Origin: Alisma plantago-aquatica
Taxonomy: Eukaryota > Streptophyta > Magnoliopsida > Alismatales > Alismataceae
Reading direction: 5' to 3'
Assembly: GCA_963693085.1 (NCBI GenBank)
Contig: OY856412.1
Location: 965,182,281-965,246,280 of the forward strand
Length of the DNA stretch: 64,000 nt
A program made the position numbers and the translations under genes. Shown piece after piece: positions 10,865 through 24,668 of this stretch. How positions within the stretch are numbered: position 1 is the stretch's first letter; each line of letters begins with the position of its first letter. The notes beneath the pieces are model-generated. The model was not told the origin of the DNA. It was given only the letters and a program-made list of their open reading frames with translations, and did no database searches.

Positions 10865-11300
10865 TATCAATATTATTGTTCTAAAGTTGTGGTGTTTGTC
10901 GAGATTTCTCGTGTGGATTGAACTGCCATTTTTTATGGTTATGCAAATATGTTTATTTATTGTTGGTTGCACTATTATTTTTTCTTCACCGAGTTTAACA
11001 TATTTGTTCAAATCTAATGCAAAACTAATAGCCATGTAGATGTATATTCCCTGCCATAGTCATTGGTACCTCTATTAGGAGTCTACAAATGATATGGCGT
11101 CATGTTCAACATGCATATATACTTGTTTTATCACTATTATTAGTTCAAAAGTTTTGGATTTTATCACTCGCATGGATTGTACTGTCATGTTTTATGTTTC
11201 TGCACATGTGTTTATATGTTTCTGGTTTGCACTGTCATACTTTTTCCAATGGTTTCCTAATATGATTAGTGATGTTGTCATGTATATGGTATGTCTTTTC
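10865..11300. repeat. Diverged tandem pair, period about 265 bp
   Basis: 10870-10985 (TATCAATATTATTGTTC ... CGTGTGGATTGAACTGCCAT ... TTGGTTGCACTATTATTTTTTC) recurs at about 11130-11245 (TATCACTATTATTAGTTC ... CGCATGGATTGTACTGTCAT ... TGGTTTGCACTGTCATACTTTTTCC). It lies directly before the larger tandem array. No coding potential. Confidence 0.55.
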
Positions 11301-11308
11301 TAAACATA

Positions 11309-14300
11309 CTGTCCATGTTCAATACACGTCCAAATTCCTTATCATGGTGTTGTGATAGGTTTTTGTTCAGGTGTGGCAAATTTAGAACATGTCAGTACCA
11401 TTTACTCAATTTTGACCAAATACATTCATGGTTTTGATGTTCAAACCCAACATTATTTATTCTCAATTAGTTTAGTATTGTTGGCCAGACATTGTTAAAT
11501 GCTATCCCAAAATATTTCATATACATGTGCTTCGTACTCAGATTTATCCCTAAACTAGATATGAATATTAGTACTCTCAAAATAATTTAGCTAGTCTTTG
11601 TGTGGTCAACTTACTGGTTGTCTCTTGACAACCAACTAGGTTTCTGTTATTCTTCAGAGCATGATTCGTATTGTGCATACACCTAGGTTTAAAGGTGGAT
11701 TCCTTGACTAAATTAAAACTAAATTTGGACTTGATCTTGCTTAGGATCTACTAAGGTTGTACTAAATTTCATGGGTCAATCTCTATTATGGGATTTCCCC
11801 TAGATACATAGTCATGGACTAGTATTAACGTGTATGACTTACCTGGGCATGATTAATATTTTGTATATATTAAGACTGTCTGGGACACAAACATTAGACC
11901 CTGAACAAGAACATAGGGGCCAAATCAATACATCGACCAAGGTTTTCTGATTGTTGTTGTGTCTAAGGATTTATTCTTCAGTACATCCACCAATGGCATG
12001 TTTAGTATGTTTGACATATTCAATATGTTTCTGATTTCCATATGGTATGAATTTTTTGACCATGCAATCATTGTTTAATACATCCACCAAGACAATTATA
12101 CTGGATTTTAGTAGAAATTTCAACTTAAGCTTTACTTCAAAACATTCCAGGTTGGTTACAAAAAATTCTGATTGATTTGAACTGCCACTTTGTTGCGTGA
12201 CAGATATTTTGAATTGATTTGAACCATCACTTTGTTGCATGCCACATTTTCCTCAATTTGGGTCATATTCTTATTATTGTTTTTTGACCTCATAATCTTG
12301 AAACATTCATTTTACTGAATTTCCTCACAATATATTTGTTGTAGTTTTCCAAAATTGTGGTTGTGAATGTCTGCTGACCCTAGCAGGGTTTGATATTCAA
12401 TTGGCAATGATTTGTTATCCAATGATTTCTTGTGGACATTAGTGGTGATCAATTTAGGGTTGAACACAACACCATTCAGGAAATTGGTTTAACATATTCA
12501 AGTGACTGACAATGGCAATTCAGTCAACCATTCCATATGCATTTTTTCTAATTCAGTTTAGTACTATCCATGTTCAGTACAAGTCCAAATTCCTTATCAT
12601 GGTGTTGTGATAGGTTGCTGTAAATCAAGTGTGGACAATTTATTACATGTCATTATCGTTTAATTAATTTTTACCAAATTTATTCCTAGATTTGATGTTC
12701 AAACCCAACATTATTTACTGTTAGTTATTTTAGTATTGTTGGCAAGGCATTGTTAACTACTAGCCCCAAATGTTGAGCGTACATGTGTTTTGTACTTAGA
12801 TTTATCCCTAAACAGAGTATGCATTTGCACATGTACAAATTCGTTATCAAGGTATGCATACCAGTTACTCTCAAAATAGTTTAGTTAGTCTTTGTGTGGT
12901 CAACTAACTAGTTGGCTCTAGACAACCAACTAGATTTCTATTTATTATTTAAAGCATGGTTTATACTGTGCACACACCTAGACTTAAAGGCGAAGGCCTT
13001 GACTGAATTAGTACTAAATTTTTACTTGATCTTACTTAGAATCTACTGAGGTTATCCTAAATTTCATGGGTCTATCTTTGTTATGGGACCCGTTGGATAC
13101 ATGATCTCAAACTAGTATTAACATGTGTAACTTACTAGTGAATAATTAATATGTTCTACATGTTTAAACTATTCTAGAAATGGACATTAGATCCTAATCA
13201 AGGAAATAGGGGCCAAATCAGTACATCCACCAAGGTTTTGGGATCATTATCATGCCCAAGTATTTATTTACAATACATCCACAAAGGGCATGATTAGTAT
13301 GTTTGACATATTCAACCTGTCTCAGCTTTCCATAGAGTATGAATTTGTTAACCATGCAATTATTGTTCAGTACATCCACCAAGACATCTACATATTAAGA
13401 CTATTCTGGACATAGACATTAGATCCCAGTCAAGGAAATATGGGCCAAATTAGTACACCCACCAAGGTTTTGTGATCATTATCGTGTTTGAGTATTTATT
13501 ATTCAATAAATCCACCAAGTGCATTATTAGTATGTTCAACATATTCAATTTTTCTCCACTTTCCATTGTTGTCCATGCAATTATTGTCAATACATCCACC
13601 AAGATAATTTATACTAGGTTTTAGTAGACTTTCAACTTAAGATTTGCTTTCAAGCATTCTAGGTTGGCTACAAAATATCTCTGATTGATTTGAACCACCA
13701 TTTTGTTTCATGCCACATTGCCTAAATTTGGTTCATATTCTTCTTGTTGTTGTTTGACCTCATCATCTCAATTCATTCGTTGTACTAAATTTCTTCATGA
13801 TACATTTGTTGTAGTTTTCCAAAACTATGGTTGTGAATGTGTGGTGACCCTATAGGGTCTGATATCTAATTGGAAATGATTTTTTGTCCAAGGATTTCTT
13901 CTGCACATTAGTGGTGATCGATTTAGGGCTTATCACAATACCATTGAGGAAACTAATTTAACCTATTCAACTGAATGTTAATGGAAATTCAGTCAACTAT
14001 TCCATATACATCCTTCCTAAATTCAGTTTAGCACTGTCCATGTTCAATACATGTCTAAATGCATGTCACGATATTGTGATAGGTTGTTAAATTAGGCACG
14101 ACCAGTTTAGAACATGTCATTATCATTTACTCAAATTTATTCATGACTTTGATGTTCAAACCCAACATTATTTACTCTCAATTAGTTTAGTATTGTTGGC
14201 CATCCATTCTTAACTACTAGCCCCAAATGTTGAACATACATGTGCTTTGACTCAAATTTATCACTAAATAGGTTATGAATTTGTACATGTACAAATTCCT

Positions 14301-15281
14301 TATCATGGTATGAATATTAGTTACTTTGAAAATACTTTAGTTAGTCTTTGTGTGGTCAACCTAACTGGTTGTCTCTAGACATCCAACTAGGCTTCTATTT
14401 ATTCTTTGAAGCATGGTTGTATTGTGCACACACCTAGATTTAAATATGGAGGTCTTGACTAAATTACTACTAAATTTCTACTTGATCTTGCTCAGAATGT
14501 TAGCTAAAATTATACTAAATTTCATGGGTCAATATCTAATATGGGATTCCCCCTAGATACATGATATCAGACTAGTATTGACATGTATGACTTTTGATGG
14601 CATGATTAATATGTTCTACATATGAGCGTTGTTCTAGATGTAAACATTAGATCCTAATCATGGAATCAGGGGACAAATTAGTACATCCACCAAGATTTTG
14701 TGATTGTTATCGTGTCCAGGGATTTATTGTTCAGTAAATACACCAAGGGCATGATTAATATGTTCTACATATTCTGATTGTCTCTGGTTTCCATATGGTA
14801 TTATTTTTTTGACCATACAATTATTACTCAGTACATCCACTAAGCCAACTCATACTATATTTTAGTAAATTATTTAATTTAAGCTTTACTTTCAAACATT
14901 CTTGGTTGATCACAAAATATTTCTAATTGATTTGAACCACCACTTCATTTCATGCCACATTTTACTGAATTTGGGTCATATTCTTCTTATTGTCGTTCGA
15001 CCTCATCATCTTGATAGTATCATTGTACAAAATTTCCTCATGATTTTTTTTTTCAATTTTCAAAAATTTTGGTTGAGAACGTGTGCTGACCCTAGAAGGG
15101 TTCGATATCCAACTTAGAATGATTATTGTCCAAGCATTTCTTGTGCACGTTAGTGGTGCTCAATTTAGGGATGAACAAAACACCATTGAGGAAATGGGCT
15201 TAAACTATTTTTTGAACAAGTGAGTTTCAATGTCAATTCAGTCAATAATCCCCTATGCATTATTCCTAATTCAGTTTAACA
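11309..15281. repeat. Three diverged tandem units of about 1.25 kb, origin unknown
   Basis: Unit starts share the anchor CTGTCCATGTTC(A)ATAC at 11309, 12564 (CTATCC variant) and 14034, and the array breaks off at about 15282. Unit lengths are about 1255, 1470 and 1248 bp. All three share blocks in the same order: GATGTTCAAACCCAACATTA, CTTTGTGTGGTCAAC, GTACATCCACCAAGG, TTGAACCACCA, GTTTTCCAAAA, TGCTGACCCTA and TCAGTCAA. Unit 2 is longer because about 230 bp (from 13156) is repeated at 13388. The units are AT-rich, lack long open frames, and differ at perhaps one base in six. I recognise no known family. Confidence 0.85.
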
Positions 15282-15751
15282 CTGTTTTGCATTCATACAC
15301 AATCATGCTTTTTTGTAGTGTGCATTTTAGGTCTGTCTTTTTTGATGTCACAAATTTTCTAGGTGATATATGACATTTTTAGTACATCCAATGGAAATTA
15401 TTTCATACCTGATCATATTTTGTATGCCTAGGTATTACTCTCAACTTTAGATGTTTCTTCTTCTTCTTCTGGATTAGATAGTGACAATTTTTAACATGAA
15501 TATGAACCATGCATTTAATGCCCCATTTTCTAATGGATTTCCCTAAGTTAAGTATATTCTTGGTATATTATGTCGTGTTTCCTTATGTATGTACATAGAC
15601 AATTATCATGTTGACACATTAGGGCATGTCAAGTTTACAGAACATCAAGTTTGATCTAATCAATCCATGGTATTAGGGTAGTTATGATTTCCATTTTGTA
15701 TGTGTTTCCTAAACATGTTGCATATGTTGTAGATGTATATGATGGTGATGT

Positions 15752-18700
15752 TGTAACATACCCAAATTTAGGTAAATACTACCCTTTCCCCTTTATTTAA
15801 AAATCTTTTATTTTGAATCCTTTTCTTAATTCGGTTTGAATTGGGATGTTAATAACATAAATATTTGAGGCTTTAATACAAGAAATAGGAGTGCTATATT
15901 AATTTGGGGTTAGTTGTGCAAATTTATCAAATTGAATTATTTAAGTGCAAAAATATTTTTCTATACTTTTCCTATGGGTAGGTATGGGTAATAAGGAGTC
16001 ATATACAAAATTTGGTCAATAAATGAAAAGGAATACATTAATATGTTGAAAATATGATTTTCCCCAAATTGTAGGTTTTAGATATTAAAGTTTTCCAAAA
16101 GGCAAAGTGACTTCAATTTTGGGTTCGTTGGGTCCCATTAGTCTACATGCCAATTTTCACTTAATTTGGATATTATTTACTCTCCCAATTTGGGTTTGAT
16201 AGGAAAGCAATGTTAATTATGTGTCACTTTAGGAAAATCAATTTTAGAAACATATTAAATATCACGGCCACTTGCCACTTTAGTCGATGCATGCAACTTT
16301 TCTGACCGATGGATTGAGATTGGATGACTCACATGTTGTCTTCAACCTCGCAACTAAAAGGGAAACATGTCGCAAGATCAGGGAATTTAAAAACAAGATT
16401 TCTCCCTGTACAATAGATCTTTGCTCGAGATTTTCTTCCATCAGTTTCCTAATTGAAATCCACACATAACTATACATGAATGGAGATATATCATAGAGAA
16501 TTCAAGAAATGCCCAATTATTGGGCCCAAGTCTCCCCACACCATTAGAATAGAAACCCTAACCCTGAGTCTTATATAAACCACCCTTGGGCTTTGTCTCA
16601 CCGCAAACAATTGTTCTCCATTAACAATTGTGCCTCACATTGCCACTTTATTCACCTCCAAGTTAAGTTAATTCCTTGACGTTTGGAAGCCATTGGACTT
16701 ATCTCACACCATCATCAAGAAATAACTTGGGGGTAAGTTTCTAAACCTAGTCTTCGTTGATTTGGTCATGGTGATTTTACCAGATTTGTGCCTGGCAAGT
16801 TTTCCCTCTTTTTGGGCCGAGTTTCTTACTCCATGTAGACGGGCATGGTGTCAGGGTAGAGTAGGTGAAGGAACCATGCTAAGTTATACTCTTTCCCCCA
16901 CATGTTCCCTTGGTTCTAATTTCTCACTAGGACATTTTTGCCTTTTCCCAAAGATTTGATTCAAATCATTACATAAGATGAGTGGACGATGGCGTGACTG
17001 ATATGCCCTATCACAAACCCAAGTTCAGATTTTTCATTGAAGGGAAAATCTGACCTTTACAATTTTCATTTCAATAAATCAGAGTTGTGTATGAATCTTT
17101 TAAAAATCATATCTTTTTACTAGAAACTCCAAAAATTATAAAAAATATTTTTTAGAATGGTGTGATTTTCTCTATCTTTTAGTATAGCTTTCACCTCCCG
17201 ATTCCAAAGATTTAGAGACTAGACTTTAGGAATTGACTCTCTTAATACCATTAAGGGAAACATTACAATTACCAAGCTAAGATTTTGAAGAAGGATAATG
17301 ATAAATAAACATGAGCCCATGTTATGTTAAAAATGAGAGTCAACCTAAGGTGTTATGATCACATCTGAGCTTAATTGGTAAATTAGGGTTTACCTGGATG
17401 ATTATATGCTTAATTGGATTGATCATTGCTTAAATCTAATTAATAATGATAATTAAATTATGATGTTTTAAACCTAATAAGAATGTTAAGTGTTCTATTA
17501 TTTGAGAAATATAAACCCTAGTTGGCTGAAATTAGGGTTTTGATGGTACATGAGTATGGAATTTGATCAGGATAGCCGTGTGGTAAATGATTTTTCATAT
17601 TTTCTACAAATTTTTTATTTAATTTAATTTTGGATATGATATGGATAACTCAATCATGCATATTGGAGAAAATTTTTAGAATATTTGAGTGTTCTTTGAA
17701 TGTGGTTCTCGGTCGAACTATACTTTGACCAAAATGCTGACAGAGTGCTTTTCAATAGTGTAGTGTTTTATTTTTAGTTATTTATTGGTAATTCCAAATG
17801 ATCTGAAATTTTAACTGGAGATCTAAAAATCAATCTTAAACAACATATAAAATTTTATAATTTTTGGATGTGTTTAGACCTAATCAGTAGATGAATTAAA
17901 GTAACTGACATTTCTGTAGAATTCTGGATAGAAGTTCACTATTCGATTTTTATTTATTTAATGGAAGCTTTTAATGATCTCAAACTTTAACTAAAGCTTT
18001 GTAACTCAATTATACACAACATTATAAATTATCATAATTTTTGGAGAAGTTTGGTCTCTGAAATACACGAATTCACAGAAACCTTTTTATGACAGAAAAA
18101 TCTGCTGAAATAAGAAAAAGTTTAGTGAGGGGTCAATGTGCAATTAACCCAAGCAGCTCAATTGATCTATATGGTCAACCTAACACACAAGGAGATCTCA
18201 TAATTCGTGATTCAATCTAGAGAAATGAAATCCTAGAGAGAGAGAGAGTTAGGGTTTGAGAGGAGAAATTGCTGGAGATGCTGACCTAGGGTTTTGCTGT
18301 CGGAGGAATGATGAAATCATGTAAGTTTAGCTTCTTTGGATATAGTTTCATGGTGAATCTTCTCTCACATTTCAAAATTCCATCCCTCCTCTGATTTGAT
18401 CCAAAATGGTATCAAAACTTCCCCTTTTCTCACTCTTTCTTCATAATCCCTTATTTTTAGGGTTTCCGAGTTGAAAGGAAGAAAAATTGGGTGAATTGCT
18501 AGGGATTTGATATGGATTCGAGATTTTCATATATGGGATACGTTTTTAAGGTGTTTTCACACCTTAGGGTGAGTGGGAACTTCCTTTAAATAGTATATTG
18601 TATAAAAATTGGTTAAATCAACCATAATCTTTAATTGCTTAGTATGTGACTACAAACCCTGAATTGTCTATTTGTTCTAAGTTGTTGCAAAATGATATGA

Positions 18701-21200
18701 AATGGATTCTTCCTTTGTTTGAATGAATTTAAGATGATAAAATCATATTAGAAATGTATACAATGCATTCTAATGAGAATTCCCTAAGTATTCACAGAGG
18801 TTATAAGAGTAAACTGAAATATAGGGAATTTGTCTATGACTGAAATTTGTTGTATAAGTAAATAGAGAAAGTTGCTTATCTAGATCCCCTTTGTTTTGAA
18901 TGATTGTTTATCAAAATTCATAGTATATATATGTCATATACTATCTTGGATTTTGTTTAAAGTGACTAGTGTTTGTTTGGTATCTCAGTGAAGAGGGTGA
19001 AACCCTAGATGCGAGGAAAGTTGGATATTTGTGAATAGATATCATGAAATCCATTTGAAGGGATTTTCTTGACATGATAGACTTTATTTATTCAATGTTA
19101 TTATTGATGCATGATATCCCAGTGAATGGCATTGAAGCCCAAATTCAGCCCAGTTCCAAGGTTTTATACATATATTGATTTTATATGATTTGTTGATAGT
19201 ATTGTTTATTCAGTGAATGTTTATGTCGCATGAAATCTTTATGAGAGCCATTGGAATAAGTTGTTGCCTAGTGAGAGGTGACAAGATGTGTGATGGCCTT
19301 GTGAGCCATGAGAATACTTGTACAACCAGTGAAATGAATACCTTGGTCTAAGGACCTAGAGGTAATGGTTACCTGTTACAGAGGTAACAATGCTATGTGA
19401 TGATCTAAGGGTTTGAATACCCATATCCAGTAATTATGATAATGATGTGAAGGGATGAGAATTCCAAGTAATGTGGTATCATGTGTTGTAAAGATTTGAA
19501 AAGTACGTGATAGATGTATTACACCTTTCTTTGTAGCATTTGTTGTGATTAAATGAAACCCTAAGGGTAGGGTGTTCAATGAATCAAGTATTGTGATATC
19601 AATGTTCTCAGTTATTATTAATAATTCTTTTCATGATAAGTAATTAACTCTTAATTGAGTTATGAGATGCACAACTCAAGATTTGGGTTGATATGCACGT
19701 TCTTTGAGAAATTACAGATAAGTTGCAGGTGCTATTGACGGTTACTCATATGTCAAGTAATTAACTCTTATCAGTGTAATAAGATGATAAATTGCACAAT
19801 TCTAGTGTGTATGTGCCAAGTGGACATGTAATCTGTTTATTTAAGAATTTTAGTCTGCCTGCATGTATAATATGTTGATTACTCAGTATATTACAATATT
19901 TTGAATATACTGCTCTGCTAAGTTTAGAATGATATACATGTTGTATTATAACTTCAAATAAGTAGACGTGACACCATAGAGATACCAGAGTCAAGTATAA
20001 GTAAGAGAAGGGTACAATGTAGAAAGAGCTTTCTAGCAATAATAAAATAATAGACTTAGGAGCCCAAAACACCGTAGAACCCCTATGTGAGGTCTGCGCC
20101 TTAGGGGTGAAATGACCTAACCCTGGAAACGTTTAGTATACGGGGGTCAGAATGTGCTATCAGGTGGCACGGGGGACAAAACCCTAGTGGAAGTCTCCTT
20201 AAATTATAGTTTGCAGTGTCCAACATCAACCAGAAGTCCTGGTGGCAGTAGAGTACAGAAAAGCAAAGAGGTGGCTTGACTCTTTGCCTGTGTGCTCAGG
20301 TTAGAGGAGGAGTACAGTTTAGGCCAGAGAGCCATTTTCCTATTATAGACCAGGAGAGTGGTCAAACTTAGCATTTCCCGGGTGTGTCCGCTAAGTCTTG
20401 TACGGTGTGATCGTAGTGCACTATGAGTCTTCATATGTAGAGTACACTGCATATGATCAGGGCATAATAAAATGAATGAGAGGTCAAACAAGTGTTTACA
20501 GTTATTCAATCATTCTTTGTATGTTTTTGAATTATTAGTTCTCTTTATGATTAATCAAGCATTTCATATATTGATTCACTCTTATAGATATTTAGAGTAT
20601 CCTTCCATATTTATGATTGTCAATTATTAGACTCTTTAAAGCTTACTACTGTTCTAATTGATATCAATTGCTCAAAAGTATATATGTAATTATATCAATG
20701 CTTTAGACTATTTCTTTAAAGTACTCATTCACTGAGCGAGTAGGCTCACCCCTCTACTCACAATTTTTTAGGGAAATTACATGGACTTGAAGAATATATC
20801 ATTGCATCAGAGTAGATCTGCCACAAGAGTTAAGTCTGAGTATAGTTAAGTTCAGTCGGTCCTTTCACTATAGGTCCTTGTAAAGAAATAAGAGAGAGTT
20901 GTAAATGATGATGTATAACATTATTCCTCTTTTAGCAATATGTGCGAAGCAACAAGTCTTATGTGCTTAAAAGTATGAGGAACATAATGAATGTTCATAC
21001 ATGCTTTTTTACTGTTGAAATTAGATTAGAGAAATCAATGTTTAGATTCCCTTATAAAGTTGGTTTATGTGGTTCAATGTGAGAAAATAAAGAGTTTTGA
21101 AAGAGAAGAAAAAGTTAAGGGTGATATTTGTATTACGTTAAATCCTCAATTTATGCCCTAATCTCATGATTAGTGGAAATTGTGAGATCAGGGTGTAACA
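15752..21200 (+). repeat. Very long lone LTR, Tekay-related at its 3' end
   Basis: Begins TGTAACATACCC and ends GATCAGGGTGTAACA. The last 1.1 kb follows the Tekay LTR at 48708-51171 block by block: CCGTAGAACCCC (20071), CGCTAAGTCTTGTACGGTG-like (20390), AGAGTACACTGCATATGAT (20439), CACTGAGCGAGTAGGCTCA (20731), and the terminal CCCTAATCTC.TGATTAGTGG. The first 4.3 kb is unlike that LTR and includes a tandem pair (17768-17880 and 17947-18058) and a TATA-like TATATAAA at 16573. No primer-binding site follows 21200 and no purine tract precedes 15752, so it is probably a solo LTR. The flanks (gatgt / taggg) do not match, so ends may be altered. Confidence 0.6.
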
Positions 21201-21702
21201 TAGGGTGTTTTTAAAGGACTTGGATTTCTAGGATTTCATCTTATATAACATAAATTGAACCCTAATGGTTGTACATAATACAATATGTAGGTTCGAGGCG
21301 ACTTTTGACTTGGAAGGGTAGATTTTCATCTCTGATTTAGTACTCAAGTCAAGGTATGCACGTCTTTCCATATTATCTAGAAAAATACTATAATGGTCAA
21401 TAAAACTTTTCCTATATGAGACATTACTTGATTAAATCTTGTACATTATTGAATATCTTTTCCTATTTCCTTGTTATTCCTTGATGTATTGTTGATTTCA
21501 AAATATGGTCCTCTGACCTATGTGAATAAAATTATGACATGATTACATCCTCTTACCTGAATCATATTTACGATGACTAAAATGTATCTTGCCTTCATAT
21601 CATGTGTGTGCACAAATATACTAGGTTTACTTATAGTAGCTTGTACATCTGTACTTACCATATATCTTGGGTGTGCCTTTTCACCCCGAGTGCACCTTTC
21701 CA

Positions 21703-21809
<107 letters not shown>

Positions 21810-22491
21810 CTTGCCTTCCCACCCAGGGTGCACCTTTCCACTCGACTTAGGCTTGAGATATTATGGGTCTTGGTCCTACATAGATAAAAGTAGTCTAGTT
21901 GTCTACATGCACTGATTTTGATTTGTTAATGTTGTTATATGGCAAGATTTTCTTTCTTTTAATCATCTCTTTTATTTATAATGCCTCATATTTTGGCCTG
22001 TAAACTCTCTTGAAACTTCTTCTTTTGAACCTTTCCTTTATTTGATATCCTGCATTGACTTTCCTCTATCTTAAGTATTGCCTAGTTATTATTTACCGTA
22101 GATAATCAATGTTCACTGACATCCTTGCCTTTGTTTTCTTTCCTCTAGGTGTCACCTTCAACCCACCCAGAGGTTGCATAGCCTGAGGACCAGGAGATAG
22201 GTGGTGATGCCCATAACTAGTTACAAGAGGACTTCTGAGATGGATAGGTTACTCACTGCAAACTGATCCTATTAGTATAGGCTTTAATTTTAGCTAGATA
22301 CCATCTATGGCTCCTTAGTTGATCTCTAATGAGAAAATTTTGTAATAGTTAGATTTATCTTTCGCTGCAATAAAAGCTATGTTCATGTTATCATTTTGTT
22401 TAAGAAAATATTGTGAACCTCAATTATTTGAATAGTTTTATTTTATGGATGTGATTTATTGGGGTATCATGAAATTATTTCCTTAAATTAA

Positions 22492-22527
22492 GTAAGGAGT
22501 GGACCCCTCCCGGGCCCCACTCCTTAC
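22492..22527. other. Perfect 11-bp-arm palindrome with GC-rich loop
   Basis: GTAAGGAGTGG at 22492-22502 pairs with CCACTCCTTAC at 22517-22527 around a 14-base loop containing CCCGGG. It stands out in AT-rich DNA. It could be a hairpin at an LTR end or a transposon end; the context does not decide. Confidence 0.7.
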
Positions 22528-22859
22528 ATACACATACCCTATAGACTCAATTTAGCATACTTCATCTTTTACTAAATCAAACATGGACTTTCCTAAGGTA
22601 ATTTAAACATAAATTCCTTACGGATAAGATTTCTTAAACAAATCAACATTCTTTTACCAATATATATTTAGACATACATGCAAATGTAGTACATATACAC
22701 CTATGATTCTGCACACACACCTCCTTTTGTGACTAGGTAGTTGCAAAATTAGGTTATTCATACCAAGTTAATCCTGAGATCTAGAACTCATTACACCCTC
22801 ACCATTGAAATATATTGTAGCACCATTGCTAATATGATTTCTCAAGACATGAAGATCTA

Positions 22860-23700
22860 TGTTGTATGGTTTAGGGAGGTCAATGAGGCTCTAGTTGCTG
22901 CATTGAGATGATAATATAATGTAGGTAGATGCATATATGGACAATTTACTCGAGAGTCTTAGAGGGATACACTTTCTGATTAATTGGAGAATGAAAATGG
23001 GGAATCCTAACATGACATTGGAGCAGATCAAAGCCGGATGGAAGAATCTCAAGAAAAAATTTGTCAAGCAAAACATTGTGATCAATCTTAGTGGTGTTGG
23101 TGGGACGATTTAAGGCACAAGACCATACTACCTGATACCCAGGAATGAAGGAATACACCTAAGGTATTTCCAAAATTTCACAAACACTTAACATAAGAGT
23201 TGTGTAGTACTGACCTCCTAACTAAATTTCTTTACATATTAGTGGAACAAGGCACTAGCAAGGCTACTTAACTTCCCCTTCTATCATTACCATGATATCA
23301 AGTTGATGGAGGCAAAAACATTGCAAGGAATAACCATTCAATGTCCTCAACTAACAAATAGTTGGAAAAGACATTACCTCAGAGGATAAAGCTGTGGTTG
23401 AGTTAGACACATTCAGTAATGATCCTTCACCTCAACCACAACAATCATCTCAACCTCTTTTAGGAGATGACATAAGACTTTCAATTTACATTAGAAACTT
23501 TGATTTTCAAAGAGAGGGAGACAATGCTGAGATAGATTCCCGAAGTAGTGGCACAAAGACACCTTCCAGTAATAGGATTAGGAAGCGAGGAGCACACACA
23601 CCTATACAGTCTATTCTATCAAATGACATGGTAAGTAAATTAATCCGTGTAAGAAAAGTTGCATTGAATAGGCATCAATATGACCAACACCACTGTTAAA
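22860..23700 (+). pseudogene. Myb/SANT-like ORF1 of PIF/Harbinger
   Basis: The segment 22935-23100 encodes GQFTRES at its start and, after a frame change, LEQIKAGWKNLKKKFVKQN. This is the helix pattern of the Myb/SANT-like DNA-binding domain found in plant PIF/Harbinger partner proteins. Two stops and at least one frameshift break it. A later open frame (23394-23696, 101 residues, Ser/Pro/Gln-rich, with a basic SSNRIRKRG patch that could be a nuclear signal) may be its C-terminal part after an intron. The same domain recurs at 36690-36900. Confidence 0.6.
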
Positions 23701-24668
23701 AAGGAGGAGTACGCCTACATTTTGAAACATTTCAATGGCACATTCCCAAAGACACTGTTGGCCAATTTTACTACTATGTAAACAACTTGAAGGAGGACAC
23801 CAATCCCATAATATACCTTAGCCAACAACAGAACGCTGATAAACTTTTGGAATGGTTACAAACAATTGTTTTAGGTACTATGGAGGTTTCCCCTGACGGT
23901 TTGTGGCTTGTTTTCCACTTCAGAATGAACACTGATGATGCCACCATCATACATGCCTCAACATCCTGGCTCCATATTCATCATTCAACACCCCTTCTAC
24001 TATGACGTCTATGTGGAAGACATTTAGTGGTGATACTTGAGTCTGTGTGCCTCCTTATCCTATGTCTAGAGCAAGCACCTCTTATAAAATGCAACAATAG
24101 TCAAGGTGTTGACACATGAGGCCATACTACAGGGCCTGCTCCTTAGGAAACTATGAAAGTCTCAATTGTGCTATCTTTCAGGGGGGACATACCTCCCATG
24201 CAATATTTTTTTCCTATAATTTAATTTTATGGCATGTAATATTGACTAGTATTTTTTCCCTATCATTTACTTTTATGGCATGCAATGTTGAATAAGTTTG
24301 CAAACATTTGTGTTATGCTTTGTTAGTAGATTATAATGTTGGTGTACTTTCTATGTTTCATTTGCATGTACATCTTTGTGAGTACCTTCAACATCCCTAG
24401 TGATAATTTTTTTACACTTCCATAAGTGGCTTTTTGTCTCTTTAATTGTAGGCACCATTGATGGTAAAAATCATAGAGAACCACCAGAATTGTTTGGAAA
24501 CATGTTAAATACTATTTTAGGATTAGTAAACTTAATTATTGAATCAATTGTAGAATCCCTCATGTATAACACCAATTCATGTGATGAAGAATCAACTACT
24601 CCAATACGAGGTCTGTTAGTATTAGGAGTGGTCACCAAAAGGTTTATGAAATCATAATGTGACATAGA
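23701..24668 (+). other. Between the two PIF/Harbinger genes; no clear gene
   Basis: Short open frames (23787-24005 and 24400-24657) have no motif I recognise. They may be decayed exons of the element or intergenic DNA. Confidence 0.3.

Noticed and set aside
11309..15281. CRISPR-like or short satellite array
   Set aside because: Units are over 1.2 kb, strongly diverged and without regular spacers. The setting is a plant nuclear genome.
15747..21205. Target-site duplication around the long lone LTR
   Set aside because: The five-base flanks gatgt and taggg do not match, so no duplication is claimed.
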